DNA of 64,000 nt from the NCBI RefSeq assembly GCF_020150455.1, contig NZ_CP083740.1:4278001-4342000 (forward strand), given 5' to 3'. A model generated the notes under the pieces. It saw nothing but the letters and a program-made list of their open reading frames with translations. It searched no databases and had not been told where the DNA came from. This document shows positions 1 to 8,270 of this stretch, one piece after another. The DNA is from Bremerella sp. TYQ1 (GTDB lineage: Bacteria; Planctomycetota; Planctomycetia; Pirellulales; Pirellulaceae). How positions within the stretch are numbered: the stretch's first letter is position 1; each line of letters starts with the position of its first letter. The translations under genes were made by a program, and so were the position numbers.

Positions 1-1534
1 CCGACATCAGCAGTCCGACTTTCCACTCAGGCTTGATCGATTTCATCTTTTCCACGCCGGGACGTTTGAGCGACATGGCCATGACTTGATCGTTCATTCC
101 CGCTTGATCGACGATATCGGCGACGCGTTGTTCCAGCATCTGATCGTGACCGTAGTACTTCAGCTCGATGTTCACGCCCACTTTGTCTTTGCACAACGCA
201 AGCACTTCGGCAAGCGTCGGTACCCGTTGGTCGGCAAAGTCGGGCGAATACCACGTGCCGATGTCGATCTCTTTCAGGTCCTCGACGTTAGCGTCCCAGA
301 TTTTCAGTGGATTCTTCGAGAGCTTCATGAAGTCGCTATCGTGCATCACCACCACTTCGCCATCCACCGTTTCCTGGACGTCCAGTTCGATCCAATCGGC
401 ACCGTCATCGATCGCTTGCTGGAACGAAGCGAGCGTGTTCTCAGGCGCTTTGCTGGAAGCTCCGCGATGGGCCATGATCTGTACGTTGTCTTCCAGTTGA
501 ATCGATTCGACCGCGGCAATACCGATCAACACGGCGATCAGTATGCCAGCCACGGCGACGACCGTCAGCCGCAGCCGGGTGATCTGCGGGATGGCGTATG
601 TCCCTTCCTCGCCGAACTGCACCAGTTCAAATTCCTCAGCTTGGGCCCAGTTTTGATACAGCGTGAACAGCATCGCCGTGAACGTCGTCGTACCGAGCAA
701 GTTGCCGGCCAGGTTCACCACCGTCAGACACAACAGCGCAAAGCCGATCGCCATGACTAACGACTGCAAAGAGGTCGTCGAATCAGGTGCCACTTGTTGC
801 CACAGCCATGTCACCACCGCCGACGCGATGGAAGAAATCACCATGATGGTGACGGCCCAGCCGATAATCCAAAGCACAATCGGCCGCCGCTTGCCGTGCG
901 ATCGCTGTCGACTTTGGCGTAACGCTTCGGTCGGCGAAAGTCGCTCGAACACCAGCAGCGGTAGCGCGAAGAAGTAACTTGCCATCAACCACAACACGAC
1001 ACTGACCAGTCCAATCGCCAGCACAACACCAATCCCCACCGCAACGCGAAAGACCGGTGGATTCTCTTTCAAGTAATAGTTGATGTCATATTCCGTCAGC
1101 AGCGAGAAATAAACGATTGCCGCGATCACCAAAAACGGCGCAATCGCACCGATCAAAATCACAATGATCCGCAACGTCAGCCGCACCACCTGCAAACCAT
1201 GCAGCATGGCGAACCGCACCGCACCGATCGGCGACAACTTCTGCCCTGCCGATCGGGCCATCAACACGCCCAACAGCGACGTCTGTTCCAGAAACACGAT
1301 CCCCAGCCAAAGCGATCCAACGACAATCAAGCAAACCCATCCGGCCGGGCCGAGAAAGAACAGTGCGATATCGACGTCCGACAGAACGTCGTCGCCAAAC
1401 GTTGCTAGAAACGTGCGAAACAAACTACTCAACAGCGGAGTCAGCAGAATGAACGCCAGAATCTTGTAAAGAATGTCGGTAGCGAAAAGCGTTTTCCAGC
1501 ACGCAGAAAAAGATTTCGAGGCCTGGGCAATCAT
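1..1534 (-). CDS. Membrane-anchored glycerophosphodiester phosphodiesterase, C-terminus cut by window edge
   Basis: Reading leftwards from the ATG at 1534, the first ~330 residues hold several hydrophobic segments (the membrane domain found ahead of some bacterial GDPDs). After a final membrane helix comes the GDPD start motif MAHRGASSKAPENT, followed by WIELDVQ and VVMHD, which supply the family's metal ligands and catalytic histidines. Family knowledge: GDPDs hydrolyse glycerophosphodiesters to glycerol-3-phosphate and an alcohol. With this topology I infer the enzyme works at the membrane on lipid headgroups. The frame is open through base 1, so only the end of the catalytic barrel is missing. 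The function is well supported; the exact substrate is not. Confidence 0.87.
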   Translation of the reverse strand, partial: MIAQASKSFSACWKTLFATDILYKILAFILLTPLLSSLFRTFLATFGDDVLSDVDIALFFLGPAGWVCLIVVGSLWLGIVFLEQTSLLGVLMARSAGQKLSPIGAVRFAMLHGLQVVRLTLRIIVILIGAIAPFLVIAAIVYFSLLTEYDINYYLKENPPVFRVAVGIGVVLAIGLVSVVLWLMASYFFALPLLVFERLSPTEALRQSRQRSHGKRRPIVLWIIGWAVTIMVISSIASAVVTWLWQQVAPDSTTSLQSLVMAIGFALLCLTVVNLAGNLLGTTTFTAMLFTLYQNWAQAEEFELVQFGEEGTYAIPQITRLRLTVVAVAGILIAVLIGIAAVESIQLEDNVQIMAHRGASSKAPENTLASFQQAIDDGADWIELDVQETVDGEVVVMHDSDFMKLSKNPLKIWDANVEDLKEIDIGTWYSPDFADQRVPTLAEVLALCKDKVGVNIELKYYGHDQMLEQRVADIVDQAGMNDQVMAMSLKRPGVEKMKSIKPEWKVGLLMS

Positions 1535-1590
1535 AGTCAGCTCGTCTCTCGGAAATTCGTCGCGTGATGCGGAAGCCTCATGCTTTCGCT

Positions 1591-2556
1591 TTAAAACAAG
1601 TGATACGCCTTCGCATAGAGTGTCTCGGCCAGCGTTTCGTCGTTGGCCCGACGGAGCAAATCATAGTATCCGTACGGGTACTTGAACACATGTCCGATGC
1701 CCACCGCTTTGTCCCCTCGCTGCTGCCAATATTTGGCCTGATTTGGCCGCAGCAGACTAGGAGCATGATCTTTAATTTTCCGAGCGTCCCGGCCAGGTCC
1801 TTTTCGTGTGACGGTCACATACTTGCGAAACGCCGTACGACAGCCCTCGGCCAGTTCTTCATCGCCATCGGCAGCCAACTCAACCAATGCCTGGCCAAAC
1901 GTCAGCATGTGACCGGCGAATCCTTGCCCATGGCCAACGAATCGGTCGATTGCGGTGCTGGCCTCTTGCAGGACAAAACGCGATGCCGCAACCGAATCGG
2001 CAAACGGTGGCGGTTGAACCTCTTCGTCCGGCGCTTCGTCGCGCCATGGTTTGAACTTGCGAATCATCTGGCAGATCCCATCCACGCGCTGCGGCGTCGC
2101 TAACTGCGGCATGATCGTGAACGACTTGATCGCCAGACTCGTGAAGATCACGTTGTGTCCTACTTCGCGCAATGCCTCGCGCCCATCGAGCAATGCCAGG
2201 CGAACTTTTTGAATCGCTTGTGGATCGGGGTCTTCCTCGGGAAATGGTTCGCACAGCTTCGTTTTGCCCCAGTTCAAATCGAACAGCTGCGAAATACGCG
2301 CGGTTGCTGCGTCGTCGAAACCATTTTCGACACACATCAAGTGAGCCGAAATCATCGCCGCGCCTCGATGCCCGTCGTTGAAATAGTTCATCTGATGGCA
2401 GCGCGCGAGGGCATTCATTCCTTGGCGAATCAGATGCTGGTCGTCCAGCGGCGATGGATCTTCGGCCCAAAGCTGGACGGGAACAATCCCTGCCGCGCAA
2501 AGACTGCCCGAAAGCGCAAGCTGCGAAAAGCGGCGACGATCGACGTGGCTATCCAT
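1591..2556 (-). CDS. Tat-exported hypothetical protein
   Basis: 321 residues. The N-terminus MDSHVDRRRFSQLALSG has the twin-arginine pattern RRxFxQ followed by a hydrophobic stretch ending near AWAED-like residues (LWAED), so export by Tat is likely. The mature part is mostly helical in appearance, rich in His, Asp and Arg, with no motif I recognise. It lies 56 bp downstream of nothing on the same strand other than the phosphatase at 2633-3199, and could be cotranscribed with it. Function unknown. Confidence 0.72.
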   Translation of the reverse strand: MDSHVDRRRFSQLALSGSLCAAGIVPVQLWAEDPSPLDDQHLIRQGMNALARCHQMNYFNDGHRGAAMISAHLMCVENGFDDAATARISQLFDLNWGKTKLCEPFPEEDPDPQAIQKVRLALLDGREALREVGHNVIFTSLAIKSFTIMPQLATPQRVDGICQMIRKFKPWRDEAPDEEVQPPPFADSVAASRFVLQEASTAIDRFVGHGQGFAGHMLTFGQALVELAADGDEELAEGCRTAFRKYVTVTRKGPGRDARKIKDHAPSLLRPNQAKYWQQRGDKAVGIGHVFKYPYGYYDLLRRANDETLAETLYAKAYHLF

Positions 2557-2632
2557 GGGGCTCTCCGAGAGAAGATCGGGCGTGGAAATCGCTTAGGCCC
2601 ATTCTAACGTCGGACGCACCAATCGCGAAAAG

Positions 2633-3199
2633 TTAACTCGCCGGCTGCCAATCGAGCACAAACTGACGTTGTGTCGGAGTCTGAGGAACGACAACGCTGC
2701 GGCGCTGGATGTCGACGTGTCGCAGCTGAGCAATGATCTCAAGCACGTTCTTCGAGTTGGCCAAACCATGCCGCATCAGCCAGCAGCCGATTACTGTTCC
2801 GGTACGTCCCATTCCACCAAAGCAATGCACGTACGTCACATGCGGCCGAAGCAGAAACTGATCGAGCGTATCGAGGATCGCGGTCATCTGCTGCGTCGTC
2901 GGAATGTTCATATCGACGATCGACATCCGAACCATTTCAATCGGTTCGCCCCACTGCTGGATCATCGGCAGGTAAGGGTTGAATGGGTTCTGGTCTTTGT
3001 CGGTCTCGTCCGCTTCCATCAGATTTAAAAACGTCCGAACGCCAGCCGCGTACATTGCTTCCAGGCGCTGCAACTGCAAAGCCGTATCGGGATGTCCGGG
3101 GTAGGAACCTGCGAGGAGCTTGCCAGGCACCACCCAGTAACAACGTTCGGTCGGCGGTGCCTGGCCATTGGCCAGCGATGTTTCAGCGAAATGCGTCAT
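2633..3199 (-). CDS. Dual-specificity / tyrosine-phosphatase-like protein
   Basis: 188 residues from the ATG at 3199 (a longer TTG start nine bases upstream is possible). The signature VHCFGGMGRTGTV contains the Cys-x5-Arg phosphate-binding loop of the dual-specificity phosphatases (catalytic Cys, following GxGRTG). Upstream residues VPGKLLAGSYPG match the N-terminal strand common in bacterial DSP-like proteins. No signal peptide, so cytoplasmic. Family knowledge gives phosphoprotein or phosphoester hydrolysis; the natural substrate cannot be read from sequence. Confidence 0.82.
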   Translation of the reverse strand: MTHFAETSLANGQAPPTERCYWVVPGKLLAGSYPGHPDTALQLQRLEAMYAAGVRTFLNLMEADETDKDQNPFNPYLPMIQQWGEPIEMVRMSIVDMNIPTTQQMTAILDTLDQFLLRPHVTYVHCFGGMGRTGTVIGCWLMRHGLANSKNVLEIIAQLRHVDIQRRSVVVPQTPTQRQFVLDWQPAS

Positions 3200-3597
3200 G
3201 GGTGCCAATCCGTTTCAGGTTCGATACTTGTTCCCGTCAAACTTCCGGCGTCATTCTAAAAGGAGAGCCATTTGCCACAACATGTTCGCAGGTAACTACC
3301 TCGGAAACCGGGACGATCAGGCCACCGACATCGTTTTACGGGATATCTAATTTTTGTTGAGATTCCACGTGACATCACTTGAGGCATTTCTTATAGTTCG
3401 AATGTACGGAGAAGGCTTAGCCAAAATGGTGGTTCCCTGCGGAACCGTTTTCCTTCGCGACAACTCCCCTCCATCGATCATCCACCACGTCGATCGTCCT
3501 GCCGGTCCTCGTGGTCCCCACGAATATCAATAACGCTTCATCATGCGGCGTGTTATTGACTGCTTCCTTATCTATTCTTCCTTTGGAGATGGTCTCG
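3200..3597. other. Divergent intergenic region (398 bp)
   Basis: Lies between the leftward phosphatase gene and the rightward DUF1559 gene, so it should contain promoters for both. It carries one copy of the shared CGGGATATC element (3338-3346). A long in-frame extension of the DUF1559 frame back to 3511 is not believed, because the Shine-Dalgarno sequence sits just before 3598. Nothing else recognised. Confidence 0.55.
3338..3346 (-). promoter_or_regulatory. GATATCCCG element (copy A)
   Basis: CGGGATATC on the plus strand, i.e. GATATCCCG on the minus strand, 252 bp before the DUF1559 start at 3598. The same 9-mer lies upstream of three other DUF1559 genes (10413, 12303, 14264). Role inferred only from its recurrence. 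Confidence 0.4.
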
Positions 3598-4623
3598 ATG
3601 TTGACGACAAAGCTGCGCGGCGTGCGCCGCGGTTTTACGCTCGTGGAATTGTTGGTAGTGATCGCTATTATCGGCGTGCTGATCGCCCTGCTCCTGCCGG
3701 CCGTGCAACAAGCCCGAGAAGCGGCTCGCCGAATGACCTGCTCGAACAATCTCAAGCAGTTAGGCCTGGCGTTGCACAACTACCACGACACACATCTTTC
3801 ATTTCCGTACGGTGGGCAACATTACATCACCCACGCTGGCACCAGTTGGCGATGGTCGCTCCTTCCGTTCATGGAACAGAAAGCAATCTACGACTTGGAA
3901 CGTGCCTCGGGATACGACTTAGACACGTACGCCGGCGGTCAGTCGAATACCGACATCAATGCTTATAACGCTGAAACGCGGCAGCTGTTTGGCCTGGTCG
4001 TGGAAGGCTACGTCTGCCCTTCGAGTACCGAGCCTACGTTGCACGTGCCGAACAACAGCGCTTCGATGCAATCGATTGGGGCCGTTACCCAGGCGCATCA
4101 TTACGTGGGCATTATGGGTGCCTATCCTGATCCGGCGGCACGATCCGACACATTTTACGCCTTGCAGTATGGAAGCTACGCGACCGATAACGGCATCATG
4201 ACCATTTCGGAAACGAAAGCGATGCGCGACGTGACCGACGGGACGTCCAATACGATTATCGTTTCCGAGCAATCAGGTAATACGAACCCGAACGCGCGTT
4301 ATCGCCGCGTTTCAAACTATCACACCGGCTGGGGCGGTATTTCGCATGTCGGCACCGTCGACCAATGGCGTGCCGGTTCTGCGAGCCAGCACCGTTACGG
4401 CAGTGGATTGACCTCCGTGTTTCATTCGCCGAACCCGAGTTCGACCGGCGCCGAAGCGGACGCGTTGTGGGATTTCAACACGCCTCTTACGTCGTTCCAT
4501 CCTGGCGGCGTGATGGTTGTCTTGGCCGATGGCTCGGTTCGCTTCATCACCGAAACGATCCCGCTGACTACTCTGCAGCGACTTTGCGTGCGAGACGACG
4601 GACAAGTGGTCGAAGACTTCTAA
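3598..4623 (+). CDS. DUF1559 pseudopilin-like protein
   Basis: 341 residues. The start is set at ATG 3598 because GGAG lies ten bases upstream; an in-frame ATG at 3589 directly abuts that GGAG. The N-terminus [17 protein letters not shown] is a type IV prepilin signal (cleavage after Gly, then N-methylation) leading into one membrane helix. It is followed by the family's [12 protein letters not shown] and [16 protein letters not shown] blocks, a DGTSNT block and the C-terminal HPGGVMVVLADGSVRF block. The family is hugely expanded in planctomycetes; its function is not established, but type II-secretion/pseudopilus-like surface structures are the usual suggestion. It is followed at 63 bp by its partner lipoprotein. 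Confidence 0.93.
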   Translation: MLTTKLRGVRRGFTLVELLVVIAIIGVLIALLLPAVQQAREAARRMTCSNNLKQLGLALHNYHDTHLSFPYGGQHYITHAGTSWRWSLLPFMEQKAIYDLERASGYDLDTYAGGQSNTDINAYNAETRQLFGLVVEGYVCPSSTEPTLHVPNNSASMQSIGAVTQAHHYVGIMGAYPDPAARSDTFYALQYGSYATDNGIMTISETKAMRDVTDGTSNTIIVSEQSGNTNPNARYRRVSNYHTGWGGISHVGTVDQWRAGSASQHRYGSGLTSVFHSPNPSSTGAEADALWDFNTPLTSFHPGGVMVVLADGSVRFITETIPLTTLQRLCVRDDGQVVEDF

Positions 4624-4686
4624 GTCGCTCGATCGCATCCTGCGACTTTCTTAGTTTGCTGGTTCTCTTATCCGGGTCTAGAGATC

Positions 4687-5106
4687 ATGGTTCGCATTTC
4701 ATTCGCAGCATTCCTGGTGTTGTCCGCCACACTGACGGTTGGCTGCACCGGGCAAACGTCGCGTCCTTCAGCCACCATCGAAGGAATCGTTCGTTACGAT
4801 GGCAAACCGCTGGAGCAAGCCAGCGTTCATTTCACGTCTCCCTTAACCGGCGAGTCGGCCGTGGCCAACGTAGATTCCAGCGGCAAGTACACGATCGAGT
4901 TCCCCAAAGCGGACGTCGGTCAGCTGTACGAGATCGCCATTCAACGGCCTTACGTCGAAGTGGAAGATGCCCATGCGGTACCGAAGATTATTCCCATGAA
5001 GACAAAGATACCCAGTAAGTATCACCTGCGAACGACCAGCGGGCTGACCTACAAAGTAGAAAAGGGAGGTCAGCAAACGTTCGATATCGAGCTACAAAGC
5101 AAGTAG
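4687..5106 (+). CDS. Carboxypeptidase-regulatory-like lipoprotein (DUF1559 partner)
   Basis: 139 residues. The signal peptide ends in LTVGC, a lipobox, so the mature protein is a lipoprotein. The rest (ATIEGIVRYDGKPLEQASVHF ... SSGKYTIEF) is a single transthyretin/carboxypeptidase-regulatory-like beta-sandwich. It follows the DUF1559 gene with the same orientation, as in four other pairs in this window. I infer that it acts with the pseudopilin-like partner at the cell surface. Confidence 0.85.
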   Translation: MVRISFAAFLVLSATLTVGCTGQTSRPSATIEGIVRYDGKPLEQASVHFTSPLTGESAVANVDSSGKYTIEFPKADVGQLYEIAIQRPYVEVEDAHAVPKIIPMKTKIPSKYHLRTTSGLTYKVEKGGQQTFDIELQSK

Positions 5107-5123
5107 CTTTTCAGAACAACGAA

Positions 5124-5166
5124 AAGACGTGAGGTCACCCTGGAAACCTAGGAGACCCCACGTCTT
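5124..5166. terminator. Bidirectional terminator hairpin
   Basis: AAGACGTGAGGTC (5124-5136) pairs with GACCCCACGTCTT (5154-5166), 13 bp with one mismatch and a 17-base loop. It sits between two convergent genes (ending at 5106 and 5192), the expected place for a shared terminator. Confidence 0.7.
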
Positions 5167-5191
5167 CGGACGCTCGCGCGAGCATTGTTCG

Positions 5192-6577
5192 TTAGTGGTG
5201 GATGGCTTTTCCACCGACGCACAGAACTTTCGTCGGCATGCCGCCTACTTCAAACTCGCCGACGAATTCCAAGTCGTTCAGCGACAGAAGCTGCAGCTTG
5301 CCGCTGCCGGGATTGGTGACGACGCCGTAGCGGCCGTCGGCATCGATGTCGATTTCGTGATGGCCATAGTGCCCTGTCACGGCACTCGCTGCGACCGGCA
5401 ACTGCTTCACCACTTTCGCATCGCTGAAGTCTCGGTCGGCGTTCGGATCGAGATCGACGACGACCAACTGTTCGGCAACGTCCCCTTCTTTGCGATCTTG
5501 AAACAGAAACGCATATCGCTTGCCGGCCGCAGTAACCGCCACGCTCGGCGTCGTCAGCGACAACCCATCCGGCGTATCGATCGGCAGCTTAACGACCGAA
5601 GGCTCTTCCGCCGCGGCGTCGATCAGACAAAGCGCCGACAAATCATGCTTCCCTGTTGTGCACAGCACCCAGTTACGATGCGTTGCGAACGCGCCGGTTC
5701 GATAGGGACGCTGGTTTTCTTCATCGGTACCCAGCGAAAGATGCTTAGGCTGAACGTCGTCGGCCGATTGCTTCAAGTTGACGTCCGCATCGACATAGTA
5801 AACGCCATCCGAAGGTGCAAAGAACACGCGGCCGCTGTTAGCTGTCGCCCCGTGCAGTCCGCCGACAGGAAGCTGAAACGAGTAAGCAATCGCGTCTTCA
5901 CCGCTGCGGGAAAGATCGCTGACGTCGATGCGTCCGCTGTTCTCTTCCTCACGCGAAGCCCACGTCGAATAGCCAACTTTGCCTTCGACTGCCGCCATGG
6001 TGATGTGTCCGCCGCCACCGCGATAGAACGTTCCTTCTTCGTTGCCAGACTGTCGCAGCAAGTCCATCGGGACCAGCTTGGTATAACCATTGAGCTTGTC
6101 GTTGGCCAGATAGAAGTTACCGTCGTACTGATACAAGTGGGCCGGGTTTCCCTGCGACTGGTTCACCACCGAGGCCAGCACTTTCGGTTCTTCGCGGTAG
6201 TGATGATCGTCGTGATCGCCATGCGAATGGCTGCGAACGCCCATATCGATGGCGGCCCAACCACTTTGGTACTTACCTTCGTCGTCGTCACGAATCCCCA
6301 CGACGACCACCCGGCCGATCCGATCCATCTGGACCAGTTCGTTGCGTTCGGCGTCAAGTTCGGGAAAGCCTTCGACGGCGTCATGCTTTTCAAACTTGAT
6401 TGCGGAACCTTCCTGGAAGAATTGCCCCCAGCGTAACGTCTTACCGTCGCGATCTTGCCAGACGATCCGCGTCAGAGGAACGCCATGCGAATGGCCATCA
6501 TGAGCCGCCAGGGGCGCGGCGAGTACGCCGATAAGCAGCAGTACAGCGATGCTACGCAATCGAATACTTCTTTTCAT
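5192..6577 (-). CDS. Exported His-rich propeller-like protein, possible AztD-type zinc chaperone
   Basis: 461 residues. A Sec signal peptide (MKRSIRLRSIAVLLLIGVLAAP) is followed at once by AHDGHSHG, and a second His/Asp cluster (RSHSHGDHDDHH) lies near residue 120. Recurrent blocks such as GGLHGATANSGRVFFAP and HYGHHEIDIDADGRYGVVTN look like beta-propeller blades. AztD, the periplasmic zinc chaperone of AztABC transporters, has this layout (His-rich N-terminus plus propeller), so a metal-binding role is inferred. No transporter gene lies in the window. Alternative: a generic His-rich secreted protein. Confidence 0.7.
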   Translation of the reverse strand: MKRSIRLRSIAVLLLIGVLAAPLAAHDGHSHGVPLTRIVWQDRDGKTLRWGQFFQEGSAIKFEKHDAVEGFPELDAERNELVQMDRIGRVVVVGIRDDDEGKYQSGWAAIDMGVRSHSHGDHDDHHYREEPKVLASVVNQSQGNPAHLYQYDGNFYLANDKLNGYTKLVPMDLLRQSGNEEGTFYRGGGGHITMAAVEGKVGYSTWASREEENSGRIDVSDLSRSGEDAIAYSFQLPVGGLHGATANSGRVFFAPSDGVYYVDADVNLKQSADDVQPKHLSLGTDEENQRPYRTGAFATHRNWVLCTTGKHDLSALCLIDAAAEEPSVVKLPIDTPDGLSLTTPSVAVTAAGKRYAFLFQDRKEGDVAEQLVVVDLDPNADRDFSDAKVVKQLPVAASAVTGHYGHHEIDIDADGRYGVVTNPGSGKLQLLSLNDLEFVGEFEVGGMPTKVLCVGGKAIHH

Positions 6578-6613
6578 AGTTTGATTCTTTCGTCGAAGAT
6601 TATGCGAAATGTT

Positions 6614-7012
6614 TTAAAGCGATAACTTGGGAGTAGGAACTTCGAGATCGATCTTCTCTTGCTCTTCCGTCCACTCGACAACCAGCGGTGTTTTCTCTGG
6701 CGATTGGTACTTCCGCGGCCAGACCATATGAAACTCGCCCGCCGATTCGACGGTGACGCGATAGGTTCCTGGGTCCAAGTGAACCCCTTCCAGCGACGCC
6801 TCCGTGCGAAGCTGGAAGTTCCCCTGCGGATCGCTCACGGCGAACGCCTGGGGTTGGCCGGCGCCGTCGTACAGCGTCAAGCGAACATCACGAAGCGGTT
6901 GTCCATCGGCCTCCAAATGGCCTGGCGTTCCACCTGGAATCGCGGGAGGTTCTCCACAGCCGGGCAGCGTCAGCAAAGCAATGGCTGCGAAGCAAAGTCT
7001 TACGTCGGGCAC
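6614..7012 (-). CDS. Carboxypeptidase-regulatory-like lipoprotein (DUF1559 partner)
   Basis: About 132 residues from a GTG start at 7012, chosen because GGGAGAG lies just upstream; the longer frame reaching 7051 would run back into the neighbouring gene. The signal peptide ends in LLTLPGC, a lipobox. One beta-sandwich domain follows (GHLEADGQPLRDVRLTLYD ... DPQGNFQL). It begins 13 bp after the DUF1559 gene at 7026-7991, so the two are surely one operon. Confidence 0.82.
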   Translation of the reverse strand: MPDVRLCFAAIALLTLPGCGEPPAIPGGTPGHLEADGQPLRDVRLTLYDGAGQPQAFAVSDPQGNFQLRTEASLEGVHLDPGTYRVTVESAGEFHMVWPRKYQSPEKTPLVVEWTEEQEKIDLEVPTPKLSL

Positions 7013-7025
7013 TCGTTTCTCTCCC

Positions 7026-7991
7026 TTAGTAAGGCTGTGGTACTTCGCCACCGCCGCGTGTAAACAACGCCCGCCAGACGGCCAGGTTGATCGTTTCCGG
7101 AACGAAGTTCACCGCACCGTCGGCCAACACAATTTGCGTTCCGCCGGGGTGATTACTGCGGCTGCTGGAAACGATATGGCCATGGTGCGAGACATCCGGA
7201 CTGCGGCTATTAGGCGTATAGAAGCCATTGATCGTGATGTGATATCCAGTGGTACGAATCCACGAACCAGCACGCACGCCGGTGTAACCCGAGGCGGACG
7301 CTGCGTCGAGATCTTCTCCTGTCTTCGATCCAGGAGCACCACCGCTGACTCGCTTAGTCTGTCGCTGAGGATCGGTCAGCACGGTAGTCGAAACGGAATC
7401 GCGTCCACCGAACAACGTTTCCGCCATCAAAATCGTATGGCTCGTTCCGTCCGTAATATCGCGAAATGCCGTATCGCTTCCGCGCCAGAACAGCCCGTTG
7501 GGATCGCATCCTTCGCAAAAATTCAAACCGTCGCCGCTACCAACATTCACCATATAGTTGGTGCCAGCCCAGGTATCGGTTCCGTCGTTGTAAAGCGGAT
7601 CGCCGCTGTCGGAAGGACAAAGCAGCATCGGAAGCAAGCGATCTTGAATGCCGGCATGTACCGGGTTCAACGAAACGCTAGGGCCGCTACCTAACATCAA
7701 CGGTTCGCGGAAGTCGATCAAATCGTGCAAGTTTCCCTGCTCCAGATACGGCAGCATCTGGGCTTGTGCCGAGAAGCCGGTGCTTTCCGAAGAAATCAAA
7801 GGAAACTTGCGATGCGTATCGTGATAGTTGTGCAGCGCCAAACCTAACTGCTTCAAATTGTTCTGGCACTGCATCCGCCGAGCCGCTTCCCGCGCTTGCT
7901 GCACCGCCGGCAACAACAGGGCAATCAAAATTCCGATGATGGCAATCGCCACCAACAACTCGACCAACGTAAATGCGTTTCGACGACGCAT
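7026..7991 (-). CDS. DUF1559 pseudopilin-like protein
   Basis: 321 residues. The short basic leader MRRRNA followed by [20 protein letters not shown] is a prepilin-type N-terminus, although the usual Gly before Phe is Ala here. The family blocks [31 protein letters not shown] and [20 protein letters not shown] are all present. Paired with the lipoprotein downstream at 6614-7012. Its promoter region is the only one of the five canonical pairs in which I did not see the GATATCCCG element. Confidence 0.92.
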   Translation of the reverse strand: MRRRNAFTLVELLVAIAIIGILIALLLPAVQQAREAARRMQCQNNLKQLGLALHNYHDTHRKFPLISSESTGFSAQAQMLPYLEQGNLHDLIDFREPLMLGSGPSVSLNPVHAGIQDRLLPMLLCPSDSGDPLYNDGTDTWAGTNYMVNVGSGDGLNFCEGCDPNGLFWRGSDTAFRDITDGTSHTILMAETLFGGRDSVSTTVLTDPQRQTKRVSGGAPGSKTGEDLDAASASGYTGVRAGSWIRTTGYHITINGFYTPNSRSPDVSHHGHIVSSSRSNHPGGTQIVLADGAVNFVPETINLAVWRALFTRGGGEVPQPY

Positions 7992-8182
7992 GAGCTTCTC
8001 CGCAAACCAATCAATAAAATCTCGCGCGATCTTCGCACGACATGACCATATGTGCGACTTTATTGATATTGCAACTTAATTGCAAGTAGCTTCTTGGAGT
8101 ATTTATATTCAGAGGCGATTTAATTGGCGAGAAGTTCTAAGAATCCCCCCTGTCGGGCGAATGGTCTGCTCAAGAAATGCAC

Positions 8183-8243
8183 AAAGCCCCAGCGGAACGA
8201 TGGCAACCCAATTACGATTGCCAGGCGGTTCCGCTGAGGCTTT
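8183..8243 (-). terminator. Terminator hairpin of the alkaline phosphatase gene
   Basis: AAAGCCCCAGCGGAAC (8183-8198) pairs with GTTCCGCTGAGGCTTT (8228-8243) with one mismatch; inside it TGGCAA and TTGCCA form a second stem. It lies 28 bp past the phosphatase stop. The T tract is weak. Confidence 0.6.
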
Positions 8244-8270
8244 GATCAGCTGAAATAGATATGTCGGAAA

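Noticed and set aside
5129-6436. 435-codon plus-strand frame opposite the propeller-like protein
   Set aside because: The minus-strand frame has the signal peptide and His motifs; this one has no start signal or domain.
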